DNA from: Clostridia bacterium
GTDB lineage: Bacteria > Bacillota > Sulfobacillia > SLMV01
Assembly: GCA_003551215.1 (NCBI GenBank)
Contig: PUMD01000118.1
Location: 1 to 54,572, forward strand
Length of the DNA stretch: 54,572 nt
Direction of reading: 5' to 3'
Below the pieces are notes generated by a model. It did no database searches and was not told the DNA's origin. It saw only the letters and a list, made by a program, of their open reading frames with translations. Positions within the stretch are counted from its first letter, which is position 1. Every line of letters starts with the position of its first letter. Positions 17,548 through 25,088 of this stretch are shown here, in pieces. The position numbers and the translations under genes were made by a program.

Positions 17548-18247
17548 ATGCAGAGTATGCACATTTGTGCGATTGTTCTTTTTGGCGTGTTGACGGCATT
17601 GGGGACACTGCAGGAGGCAGTTTCTTAGATGGGGCGCTGCAAAGTCGCCGAACTCAGAGTTTTTTGGTTTTATTTTGGCGATTATTTTAGGGGCAGAAGC
17701 GGGGGCTGATCCTGCCGACCAAACCATACCCCATGGCCCCACTATTGCAGCCATTGCAGAAATTGCATCTGTTCACATGCTCGGTACCCACCTGAAAATC
17801 CGCTTCCCTGGTGTGAGAAAGGTTATAACTTTCAGCGCCGAGCCCATAGTCAGGGGCGGGAAATTGATGCACATTGAGCTTGGCCGCATAAAATATACAC
17901 CGGAGGGTGCGCCTGAACGTTTGCGAGGTGAAGGCATTTTTGACATAAGCCAGGTCAAATGCGCGGTGTGTGAGCCCAACGTAGATATCTCAGTGCTCAA
18001 GACATCCAGGGCGGGTGCAGTGACCAGGGGAGACATCGGTTTGGTCCAGGCCAGTGACCAGCAGCTGCAGTTGGTCATCCTGTAACGGCAGATTCTTCGC
18101 GGTGCGCTGAATTCGTTGGGAGTGAGGGAGGCAGGCCTGATTCAGATGCTGCATCAGAGGGGCTACGACAGTGCGTCTGAGGTGTATGTTTGGCGCTTTG
18201 CGACGGCAGAGATAACTTCCGTGCGATCGGTGAAGAGTGATGCGTGA
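17548..18247 (+). pseudogene. Decayed DUF421 (YetF/YcaP-like) membrane protein gene
   Basis: Three pieces together read as one DUF421 protein but are broken. Piece 1 (17548-17628) starts with ATG after GAGAGGTGAT and ends at TAG; the same frame continues immediately with MGRCKVAEL, matching the family's RLMGKR-xx-EL motif, so the TAG is an in-frame nonsense change. At the T6 run (about 17661-17668) one extra base shifts the frame; the next frame continues FILAIILGAEAGADP, RKVITFSAEPIVRGGKL and ERLRGEGIFDISQVKCAV, the typical cytoplasmic domain. A TAA at 18083-18085 interrupts again, and in the same frame ILRGALNSLGVREAGLIQML and QRGYDSASEVYVW complete the C-terminal domain to TGA 18247. Intact relatives are integral membrane proteins of uncertain function. 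Confidence 0.75.
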
Positions 18248-18326
18248 TTGGCCGAAAGCAGCAGATCCCCGCTTGTCACAGTATGACGGTAGGCTCATAG
18301 GCTAAAACGATGGGGAGGGAACCTGC

Positions 18327-18494
18327 ATGCTGGGCAAACCGAGGCTGGGAAGACAACCGCTCAAGGAGGTGTTAGGGCTCCTTTTCACGATCCTTGGGGG
18401 TGCAGTGCTGGTCATTTTTGTGCCCGGCTGGTTCTGGGTAGTGCTCGTTGGATTGGCACTCATTGGCGGTGGCCTGTTTTTGATCTGGCGGTAG
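18327..18494 (+). CDS. Small hypothetical membrane protein, 55 residues
   Basis: ATG at 18327 preceded by GGGGAGGGAA at good spacing opens a 55-residue frame. A basic N-terminus (KPRLGRQPLKE) is followed by two hydrophobic stretches, about residues 16-32 and 35-53, separated by PGWFW, and the chain ends in Arg. This is a two-helix hairpin with the N-terminus probably inside. I do not recognise a family. It sits directly upstream of spoVM, so a sporulation role is possible but only by context. The convincing ribosome site and hydrophobic pattern favour a real gene. Confidence 0.6.
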   Translation: MLGKPRLGRQPLKEVLGLLFTILGGAVLVIFVPGWFWVVLVGLALIGGGLFLIWR

Positions 18495-18541
18495 GTGGCA
18501 TTGCTGTGGACAGGTACGGAAATCCTGAGGGAGGGGCAGTG

Positions 18542-18619
18542 ATGACCATTCGCGTAGTAAAAGTTCCCAGATTTGTCGGCAGAATACTTCTGTTTGTGAC
18601 AAACCTTTTTTCGCGCTGA
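18542..18619 (+). CDS. spoVM: Stage V sporulation protein M (25 residues)
   Basis: A 25-codon gene with GGGAGGGGC before the ATG. The peptide (MTIRVVKVPRFVGR, then a hydrophobic half ending LFSR) aligns without gaps to Bacillus subtilis SpoVM (26 residues, MKFYTIKLPKFLGG...): Lys7, Pro9, Phe11 and Gly13 are identical in position, and the amphipathic layout is kept. SpoVM is an amphipathic helix that senses the convex curvature of the forespore membrane and anchors the SpoIVA coat base. Position also fits: downstream of rpe and convergent with rpmB, as in Bacillus. Confidence 0.9.
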   Translation: MTIRVVKVPRFVGRILLFVTNLFSR

Positions 18620-18660
18620 AGTCTTTCAGTTCAGGTGAGTTATTGAAGATGACCCCACCG

Positions 18661-18688
18661 GGATGCGCCCGTGAAGGCCGGGCGCATC
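18661..18688. terminator. Hairpin between convergent spoVM and rpmB
   Basis: GATGCGCCCG and CGGGCGCATC (about 18662-18671 and 18679-18688) form a strong GC-rich stem of ten pairs. Only a short T-rich stretch follows on either side. It lies between the ends of the two convergent genes and could terminate both. Confidence 0.6.
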
Positions 18689-18725
18689 TTGGCTTCTGGG
18701 GTTGATCGAAGCAGCATCCAGGGTG

Positions 18726-18917
18726 TTAGGGGGCTTTCACAACCCGGTCGGACTTTATGCAGGTTGTGCAGACGTTCATCCGCCGGGGTTGGCCGTCCAC
18801 CATGACGCGAATTTTCTGGATGTTGGGTTTGAAGGTGCGCTTTGATTTGCTTCGCGACCGGCTGATGGAACTGCCGGTGGTCTGTCCTTTTCCGCAGATC
18901 TCACATTTGTTTGCCAT
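18726..18917 (-). CDS. rpmB: 50S ribosomal protein L28
   Basis: A 63-residue L28, a component of the large ribosomal subunit near the E site. MANKCEICGKG carries the first CxxC pair and NVCTTCIKS the second, so this is the zinc-binding (C+) form. SKRTFKPNIQKIRV is the conserved central stretch. It is the only ribosomal protein here on the minus strand, exactly as in Bacillus, where rpmB is divergent from the yloU-yloV operon. A ribosome site (CGGGAGGTACC) precedes the ATG on the minus strand. Confidence 0.97.
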   Translation of the reverse strand: MANKCEICGKGQTTGSSISRSRSKSKRTFKPNIQKIRVMVDGQPRRMNVCTTCIKSDRVVKAP

Positions 18918-19047
18918 TCATGGTACCTCCCGAGGTGCAGTTGTATTTTCTCTGTTGATATAATAACTTTACTAGTGTGCATTGTACCAGCCAGATTGCA
19001 TTGAGTCGAGATCAGGGCAGACCTTCTGATCTCAAAAGGGGTGTATC

Positions 19048-19422
19048 ATGACCCATAAAATAGAAAGTAGCCATGGAGATATCATCCTCAACGAAGGAGT
19101 GCTCGCCAGACTGGTGGGCATGGCAACCACCGAATGCTATGGTGTGGCAGGTATGGCGCCTCGCAACCTCGGGGATGAACTGGCCGCGATTTTGGGCCAC
19201 GAGTCTCTGGCTAAGGGAGTAATTATTGATACAACAGATAGAGATGATGCTCTGGATATCTCGGTGAATATAGTAGTTGGGTACGGAGTCAACATAGGTG
19301 AAGTGGCTCGTAATGTAAAAGAGAAGGTTGTCTATGTAGTCGACCACTGTACGGGCCTTTCCGTTGAGAAGGTCAATGTCAATGTACAAGGGGTCAAGGT
19401 GGATAAACAAGATGAGCAATGA
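19048..19422 (+). CDS. Asp23/Gls24 family envelope stress response protein (YloU)
   Basis: A 124-residue Asp23-family protein. Family members associate with the membrane periphery in Bacillota and are linked to envelope stress, but the exact activity is unknown. Recognisable are GDIILNEGVLARLVGMATTE near residue 9, then CYGVAGMA and the DISVNIVVGYGVNIGEVARNV stretch in the second half. The ATG is preceded by AAAAGGGGTG. It overlaps fakA by 11 bases, an arrangement conserved across Bacillota. Confidence 0.93.
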   Translation: MTHKIESSHGDIILNEGVLARLVGMATTECYGVAGMAPRNLGDELAAILGHESLAKGVIIDTTDRDDALDISVNIVVGYGVNIGEVARNVKEKVVYVVDHCTGLSVEKVNVNVQGVKVDKQDEQ

Positions 19423-21139
19423 ACAGCGTGGTAGTTCTAAGGAGTATCTGACACTTAAAAGCGACATGTTTCTTTCTATGCTCTCCCGCGGCCTTGAGCT
19501 TTTGAGGGAGAACGAGGACGAGGTTAATTCACTCAATGTATTTCCGGTGCCCGATGGCGATACAGGCACCAATATGATGCTGACCCTCGAGGCCGCCGTG
19601 GAGCAGGCAGAGAAGAAAGACGGATCTTTGGGGGAAGTCGCTTCTGCCTGCTCCACCGGTTCTCTGATGGGGGCCAGGGGGAATTCCGGGGTCATTTTAT
19701 CACAGCTTTTCCGCGGCCTGTCCGCTGGACTGCAGGGGGTAGAAGAAGCGAATTCAAAGCAAATCGCAGAGGCGTTCGAGGAGGGCGTGGACGCAGCATA
19801 CAGTGCAGTGATGCGTCCGGTGGAGGGGACTATTCTGACTGTAGCGAGGAAGGCTGCACAGACTGCTGAAGACAGTGCAGATGACAACGATAATATACTT
19901 GATGTGCTGCAGGATGCGCTGCATGTTGCTGAGGAGACTCTTTCACGTACTCCCCAGATGCTGGAGGTGCTGCAGGAGGCTGGTGTGGTGGATGCCGGCG
20001 GACAGGGTCTGGTCTACATACTTCAGGGGGCTTGTGAAGCCCTCGGTCAGCAGATTTCCAAAACCACCCGACCTGCATTCGAGGAGGATTCCTCCGTATA
20101 CCGCGAGGATGAACTCGAGACTGAGCTGGATTATCCCTTTGATCTGGTTATACTGCTGGGAACGGCAGGGCAACCGGTGCGGGAGGAGACAGTCCGCGAG
20201 CAGTTGGAAGAAAGCGGTGACAGTATCGTGGTGGTCAGCAATGAGGAGTTGCTCAAGATCCACATACATACCGCCCGTCCAGACTGGGTGCTGCGTCGCA
20301 GCATGCAGTGGGGGGAGCTGGTGGAAGCACAGGTCGAAAACATGCAGATGCAGGTCTCGGGGTCCTCAGGAAGTACAGCGCGGGTCCAGCAGGCCGGCGC
20401 ATCGGACGACAGTGTAAAGCGTCCGTCCCCAACAACAGACGGTGAGGGTTCGAATGGGGTTGAAGAAGGGGATAGACTCTTTTCAGTGGTGCCTATAGTT
20501 GCCGGTGATGGGTTGAGTGAGATATTTTTGCAGCGGGGCGCCGCCTGTACGGTTCATGGTGGCCCAACAATGAATCCAAGTGCAGAAGACATTCTGCAGG
20601 TGCTTGATTCAAACCAGTGTGATGATGTTGTCCTTCTTCCCAACAACCCAAACCTCATTTTGGTGTGTGAACAGGTGAAGTCCCTGACCGATCTGCAGGT
20701 AGAGGTCGTTCCCACCCGCAACATACCCCAGGGACTGGCGGCGGTTTCCTCAATAGACTCCATCGTCGATATGGATGAGGCCTGCTGGCGAATGCAGCAG
20801 GCGGCAGCCGATGTCATCGCCCTTGAGGTGACGTATGCTGTGGATGACCGGGAGTTTGCTGGCGTATCACTGGATAGGGGCGATGTGATCGGATTTGTGG
20901 ACGGTGAACTGGCGGAGGTAGGCGACCGTCCCACCGAGGTGCTGGCGAATTTGCTCCGCCACGACAAGTGCTCAGGATGGCAGTCGCTGTCGGTTTTTGC
21001 TGGAGATTTTTTCTCTCCGGTGCAGGCAGATGAGATTGAGCAGCAACTGACTGATGTTATGGGTGAGCAACGTTGCATTGATGTTTACTACGGTGGCCAG
21101 GATCACTATTATTTCATCGCGGCTGCCCTGCGAGACTGA
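19412..21139 (+). CDS. fakA: DAK2-domain fatty acid kinase FakA (YloV)
   Basis: A 575-residue protein with the N-terminal DAK2 (DhaL-like) ATP-binding domain and a C-terminal FakA-type domain. FakA phosphorylates fatty acids held by FakB (DegV-family) proteins to give acyl-phosphates. The nucleotide and metal motif is NVFPVPDGDTGTNMMLT (about residues 42-58) and GARGNSGVILSQLFRG (about 88-103). A low-complexity linker lies around 320-350. ATG 19412 is chosen for AGGTGGAT upstream and the coupling to the Asp23 gene. A candidate FakB partner (DegV) is encoded in the fab cluster at 29606. Confidence 0.92.
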   Translation: MSNEQRGSSKEYLTLKSDMFLSMLSRGLELLRENEDEVNSLNVFPVPDGDTGTNMMLTLEAAVEQAEKKDGSLGEVASACSTGSLMGARGNSGVILSQLFRGLSAGLQGVEEANSKQIAEAFEEGVDAAYSAVMRPVEGTILTVARKAAQTAEDSADDNDNILDVLQDALHVAEETLSRTPQMLEVLQEAGVVDAGGQGLVYILQGACEALGQQISKTTRPAFEEDSSVYREDELETELDYPFDLVILLGTAGQPVREETVREQLEESGDSIVVVSNEELLKIHIHTARPDWVLRRSMQWGELVEAQVENMQMQVSGSSGSTARVQQAGASDDSVKRPSPTTDGEGSNGVEEGDRLFSVVPIVAGDGLSEIFLQRGAACTVHGGPTMNPSAEDILQVLDSNQCDDVVLLPNNPNLILVCEQVKSLTDLQVEVVPTRNIPQGLAAVSSIDSIVDMDEACWRMQQAAADVIALEVTYAVDDREFAGVSLDRGDVIGFVDGELAEVGDRPTEVLANLLRHDKCSGWQSLSVFAGDFFSPVQADEIEQQLTDVMGEQRCIDVYYGGQDHYYFIAAALRD

Positions 21140-21144
21140 GCCCG

Positions 21145-23184
21145 GTGCTTTCGCTGCCGCTGCCGGAGGCGCAGGCTTCCCTGGACGCCATCGATGGAAT
21201 CGGACCGGTCCGCCAAAAGCGGTTAAGCAGGCTGGGGCTGGATATCTGTTCAGATCTGCTGTTTCACCTGCCTTTCAGGTACGAGGACTGGCGTCCCGAA
21301 CGTGATTCTCAGCGCCTTGTGTGTCGCGATGAGGCCGCGGTCGTGGGGAAGGTAGACCGGGTACAGCTGCTGCGTGGGTCGCCCCGGCGCACCATGGTCG
21401 AGATTTCAGCTGAGATGGCTGACCAGGCCCACCGGGCCCGGGCAATACTCTACGGGCGGCGTTTTCTGCACAGACGGCTGTCCCCAGGCCAGAGGATCGC
21501 CGTTTATGGCAGCTGGAAGCGGGATACAGCAGGAGTTTTACAGTGTGCTGGTGTTCAGCTGGATGAGGATCCCCAACACGCCATAATCCCCATTTACCCG
21601 GCTACAGAGGGGCTGAGCAGCAGGAGGCTCTGGGGATTTGTCAGAGGGGTGCTGCAATCACTTCTGCCACACATACCGCAGGTCTTACCGGATTCGATAA
21701 TCAACACAAGACAGCTTTTACCACTGCCCGATGCTCTCTGCGCTGTTCACCTGCCGCAGACTCCCCAACAGATCGAACAAGGTAAGCGGAGTCTTGCCTT
21801 TGTGGAGATGATCATCTTCCAGCTGGCCTTGGAAGTGTCGCGAAGGCAATGGGTACAGGCTCCTGGCTTCATCCATAGGCCAGACGGAAATCTGGCCAGC
21901 TCCCTGATAGAAGAGCTTCCCTTTGACCTCACCTGCTCGCAGCACGAGGCGCTGCAGCAGATTCGAGGTGATATGAGAGCAGAGGCTCCCATGTACCGCC
22001 TGCTGCAGGGGGATGTTGGAAGCGGCAAGACCATCGTCGCGATACTGGCCACGCTTGACGCCGTGGAATGCGGCTATCAGGCTGTCTGGCTTGTCCCCAC
22101 GCGAATTCTGGCCAACCAGCATCATCGTACTCTGAGATCTTATCTGCAGCCACTCGGGGTGTCGGTGCAGATAGTGACCAGCGAGGACACTCAAAGTCAG
22201 CGAGCACAATCAGAACCCGGCAGTGCTGACGTGATTGTGGGAACTCACGCACTGTTGCAGAATCCGGATGATTTGGGCCGTCTGTCTTTTCTGCTCATTG
22301 ACGAACAGCAGCGGTTTGGTGTCCGACAGCGGGAGAAGCTGCAGAGACTGACTCCTCATCCCGATGTGCTTATGCTGTCTGCCACCCCAATACCGAGGAC
22401 GCTGGCCCGAACTGTATATGGTGGCTTGAGAGTCAGTACGCTGACAGACATGCCGCTGGGCAGGAGGAAAACAAAGACCAAGATTGTGCCCAGGCATAAG
22501 CGCCCCCAAGTGTATCAGTTCGTCAAAAAGTGCACTGATCGGGGAATGGGAGCCTACGTGGTCTGCTCGGAAATTGAGCCTTCCGACAGACCCGATGAGC
22601 TGACAGCGGCAGTGACTTGGGTTGAACAGCTGCAAACATGGCTGCCTGATGCGCAGATAGATGTTATTCACGGCAGGATGGACCAATCCAGACGCGAGGG
22701 CATCCTGCAGAGGTTTGCTGGTGGGGAACTGGATGTACTGGTTGGCACCACTGTCCTGGAGGTGGGAGTCGATATACCCCGAGCTGCAGTCATGGTGGTC
22801 GAGGATGCCGGTCAGTTTGGTTTATCCGAACTCCATCAGCTGCGAGGACGCATAGGGCGGGCTGGTCAGGATTCATTCTGTTTTCTCGTAGAATCAAAGG
22901 ATGAGCCCGAGAAAATACGCAAGCTGCAGATTCTACGCAAAGCAGATGATGGTATGGAGGTAGCCCGAATGGATCTGAAGCGCAGAGGTATGGGGAGTTT
23001 TTTTTCATCCCGTCAGCACGGTATGCCACCCTTTGTTATGTCCGACCAGCTGCAGGACCCCCGATTGAGAAAAGATGCGATCTCCGATGCCGCGGAGATC
23101 CTCAGAGGCAGGATCAGTGACGACCTTGTTGATATGGCCGAGCACATTTACGGTGAGTCTCTCCTCACTGCACAGGTTCGCTGA
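21145..23184 (+). CDS. recG: ATP-dependent DNA helicase RecG
   Basis: RecG remodels stalled replication forks and Holliday junctions. The 679-residue protein has the wedge OB domain (about 10-160), Walker A GDVGSGKT, motif II DEQQRFGV, motif III SATPIPRTLA, and TTVLEVGVDIP with QLRGRIGRAGQ at the C-terminal helicase domain. Two family motifs deviate: DEQHRFG reads DEQQRFG, and the translocation-loop segment usually GEFLGTRQSG reads GSFFSSRQHG, keeping Arg and Gln. The GTG start lies 5 bases after the fakA stop. The flanking gene order is as in Bacillus. Confidence 0.94.
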   Translation: MLSLPLPEAQASLDAIDGIGPVRQKRLSRLGLDICSDLLFHLPFRYEDWRPERDSQRLVCRDEAAVVGKVDRVQLLRGSPRRTMVEISAEMADQAHRARAILYGRRFLHRRLSPGQRIAVYGSWKRDTAGVLQCAGVQLDEDPQHAIIPIYPATEGLSSRRLWGFVRGVLQSLLPHIPQVLPDSIINTRQLLPLPDALCAVHLPQTPQQIEQGKRSLAFVEMIIFQLALEVSRRQWVQAPGFIHRPDGNLASSLIEELPFDLTCSQHEALQQIRGDMRAEAPMYRLLQGDVGSGKTIVAILATLDAVECGYQAVWLVPTRILANQHHRTLRSYLQPLGVSVQIVTSEDTQSQRAQSEPGSADVIVGTHALLQNPDDLGRLSFLLIDEQQRFGVRQREKLQRLTPHPDVLMLSATPIPRTLARTVYGGLRVSTLTDMPLGRRKTKTKIVPRHKRPQVYQFVKKCTDRGMGAYVVCSEIEPSDRPDELTAAVTWVEQLQTWLPDAQIDVIHGRMDQSRREGILQRFAGGELDVLVGTTVLEVGVDIPRAAVMVVEDAGQFGLSELHQLRGRIGRAGQDSFCFLVESKDEPEKIRKLQILRKADDGMEVARMDLKRRGMGSFFSSRQHGMPPFVMSDQLQDPRLRKDAISDAAEILRGRISDDLVDMAEHIYGESLLTAQVR

Positions 23185-23531
23185 GATGCCGTGCGGTTTG
23201 CTGATGCCCTTGGTGCCTGCGCAGCTCCTTTATGTCTTCAGCCTCTTGCATCAGGTTATCCCTTCCGTTTCTGCTGCTTTTTGCGCTTTTTGTTTTTGCC
23301 TTTCTTTTATAGCTCTTACTATCAAAATTTCTTCTAAATATATCTAGTTGCTCCAATCAAGACTATAAGTACTTGATCGTTCTACCAGCTTTTCTGTCCG
23401 GAGGAGAAAACCTGTGAAGCTAAGCTCATTTGATCTCATTCATACTCCCTTAAGCCAGTCATTTCACACAAATACCAGCATACTATTCCCTTTGTGGTTT
23501 CACAATAAGCGATGCAAAGGAGGTGGAGTGA
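23185..23531. other. AT-rich intergenic region between recG and the SASP gene
   Basis: About 350 bases without a gene. It is clearly more AT-rich than its surroundings, with T-runs near 23276-23310 and an AT stretch near 23313-23345. No frame with a plausible ribosome site was found until AAAGGAGGTGGAG in front of 23532. It probably holds the recG 3' end and the sporulation promoter of the SASP gene. Confidence 0.5.
23479..23485 (+). promoter_or_regulatory. Possible SigG -10 element of the SASP gene
   Basis: CATACTA matches the SigG -10 consensus CATnMTA exactly, about 47 bases before the SASP start codon. I could not find a good -35 (gHATR) 17-18 bases upstream, so this is tentative. SASP genes are normally transcribed by SigG in the forespore. 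Confidence 0.3.
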
Positions 23532-23807
23532 ATGGCTGCCGGACAGAGAAACAATCGAATTCTGGTACAGCAGGCGCGAAATGCTCTGGATCAGTTCAAA
23601 TACGAAGTTGCAAACGAAGTTGGCATAGCCAACCAGATCCAGGGAGGTTACTGGGGACAGATTTCCTCGGCTGAATGCGGCGCTGTAGGCGGTCAAATGG
23701 TGAGGCGAATGATTGCTCTGGCCGAACAGCAGCTTGCTCAAAGCGGCAGTAGTGCTCCCGCTCAGCAGGCCGGTCAGAATACCCCGCCTACCCAGCAGCA
23801 ACAGTAA
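23532..23807 (+). CDS. Alpha/beta-type small acid-soluble spore protein
   Basis: A 91-residue alpha/beta SASP, which coats spore DNA and protects it from UV and heat. The two family helices are seen: RILVQQARNALDQFKYEVANEVGI (the germination protease site lies within KYEVANEVGI) and GYWGQISSAECGAVGGQMVRRMI. The C-terminus is an unusually Gln- and Pro-rich tail of about 20 residues. AAAGGAGGTGG precedes the ATG. The convergent neighbour encodes the protease that degrades SASPs at germination. Confidence 0.95.
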   Translation: MAAGQRNNRILVQQARNALDQFKYEVANEVGIANQIQGGYWGQISSAECGAVGGQMVRRMIALAEQQLAQSGSSAPAQQAGQNTPPTQQQQ

Positions 23808-23836
23808 CAGAACCCGGATAATACAGAATAAGGATT

Positions 23837-23873
23837 GGGCAGGGCGGCGCCCCCGGGGGCGAGCACCCTGCCC
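23837..23873. terminator. Bidirectional terminator between SASP and gpr
   Basis: GGGCAGGG at 23837-23844 pairs with CCCTGCCC at 23866-23873, with an inner GCGCCCCC/GGGGGCG pairing. It lies between the stop codons of the two convergent genes. The T-run is short, but the stem is very stable. Confidence 0.75.
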
Positions 23874-23883
23874 GAACAGTTCT

Positions 23884-24864
23884 TCAGGTTAGATATTCGG
23901 CTATACTTTCTTCGTCCCAGTGCGGGTGGAGGGCAGAATTTATTCCTCTGGCCACAACCTGGGCAGCCTCTCGCATTATGATATCAATCTCCTTGGGGGT
24001 AACAACCATATTTCCCACCAACGGAGAAAGAACCTCGTGCACCAGCCCGGCTCTTTCCTCATCTGTCATCTGCTCAATAACCTGATAAAACTGGTGGCCG
24101 GCGCTCGCGAGCCGTTCGGTGAGCATCCCTATTGTGTCCTGCGCAACGGTCGCAGCTGACACAACAGTGGGAATTCCCACAGCAATTACAGGTATTCCCA
24201 GTGATTCCTCGTTGATCGGCGGTCGGTCATTCCCGACCCCGGCCCCGGGGTGGATTCCTGTATCGGTAAGCTGAAAGGTGGTGAAAAGTCTGTCTATGCT
24301 GCTGGCTGCCAGCGCATCAACTGTTATCAGGGTCTTTACGGAGATCTGGTCCAAAATTCCCTTAATTATTTCTTCACTCTCCATGCCGGTTACGCCCAGT
24401 ACTCCTGGCGATATGCCGGCTACGGATCTCATCTTCCCCTGCAGATCGCGCGGTATGTACGACTGCAGATGCCGGGTTACCATCAGAAGGTTCATAACCC
24501 GCGGCCCCAGAGCGTCTGGTGTTGCGTTGTCATTACCCAGTCCCGCTACTAAAACTGCCGCTGGTTCCGGCGGCAGCAGTTCCCCGAGCAGCCTGCTTAA
24601 GCTTCTGCTGAGGGACCGACTCACACTTCGGTTGCGTTTCATTACTGCATCTGATTCCAAAGTTATGTAGCGGCCTTCAGGTTTTCCCAGTTTCTCCGCC
24701 GCCTCAGCTGTCTGCACTTTCACATCATAGACTCCAACGCCGGGCTGCTCCTCGTACTGGTTTACGTCAACGCCTGTGGGAAGACCATCCTCTGCTGCGG
24801 TAAGTTCGTCCACCGCATCCATTGCCAGGTCACTGCGGGTTGTATTCTCTGTTTTACTGGACAA
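23884..24864 (-). CDS. gpr: Germination protease GPR
   Basis: GPR is an unusual aspartic-type protease that starts degradation of alpha/beta SASPs during spore germination; it is made as a zymogen in the forespore. The 326-residue protein begins SSKTENTTRSDLAMDAVDEL, where RSDLA corresponds to the conserved RTDLA region at the propeptide junction. Conserved stretches include GRYITLESDAV, VAGLGNDNATPDALGP, ISPGVLGVTGMES, ITVDALAA and HPGAGVGNDRPPINEESLG. A TTG start at 24864 is chosen because CAGGGGGT lies just upstream and no ATG fits; an ATG at 24825 lies inside the expected N-terminus. Convergent with SASP. Confidence 0.94.
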   Translation of the reverse strand: MSSKTENTTRSDLAMDAVDELTAAEDGLPTGVDVNQYEEQPGVGVYDVKVQTAEAAEKLGKPEGRYITLESDAVMKRNRSVSRSLSRSLSRLLGELLPPEPAAVLVAGLGNDNATPDALGPRVMNLLMVTRHLQSYIPRDLQGKMRSVAGISPGVLGVTGMESEEIIKGILDQISVKTLITVDALAASSIDRLFTTFQLTDTGIHPGAGVGNDRPPINEESLGIPVIAVGIPTVVSAATVAQDTIGMLTERLASAGHQFYQVIEQMTDEERAGLVHEVLSPLVGNMVVTPKEIDIIMREAAQVVARGINSALHPHWDEESIAEYLT

Positions 24865-24920
24865 GATTCGGCACCCCCTGATTCTGCTGCGGTGGTTGCA
24901 AGTGTACACGAAAAATTTGC

Positions 24921-24949
24921 GAGGGACGATCCTGTAAGGACCGTCCCTC
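24921..24949 (-). terminator. Terminator-like hairpin in the gpr leader
   Basis: GAGGGACG (24921-24928) pairs with CGTCCCTC (24942-24949), and TCCT (24930-24933) with AGGA (24937-24940) inside, giving a 12-pair stem with one mismatch and a 3-base loop. Read on the minus strand it is followed by GCAAATTTTTCG, a T-run, so it has the layout of an intrinsic terminator 57 bases before the gpr start codon. Confidence 0.6.
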
Positions 24950-25000
24950 TGGGAGAGGAGAAACCGGAGGAAGAGCCTTGCAAGCAGACCTTCCATTGCC

Positions 25001-25030
25001 TATTTTGTGCCGTCGATGACGTGAATATAC
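25001..25030 (-). promoter_or_regulatory. Candidate forespore (SigG/SigF-type) promoter of gpr
   Basis: On the minus strand GTATA (25026-25030) fits the SigG -35 gHATR, and 18 bases later CAAAATA (25001-25007) fits CATnMTA with one mismatch. The same GTATA also fits the SigF -35 GywTA. gpr is read by both factors in Bacillus. The predicted transcript starts about 130 bases before the gpr start codon and would run through the hairpin at 24921-24949. Confidence 0.5.
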
Positions 25031-25088
25031 GCCGTCAAGATGCAGGAAGTGAGTTTCCCTTTGGCGAATCAAAAAAAGGTGGGAGGGT

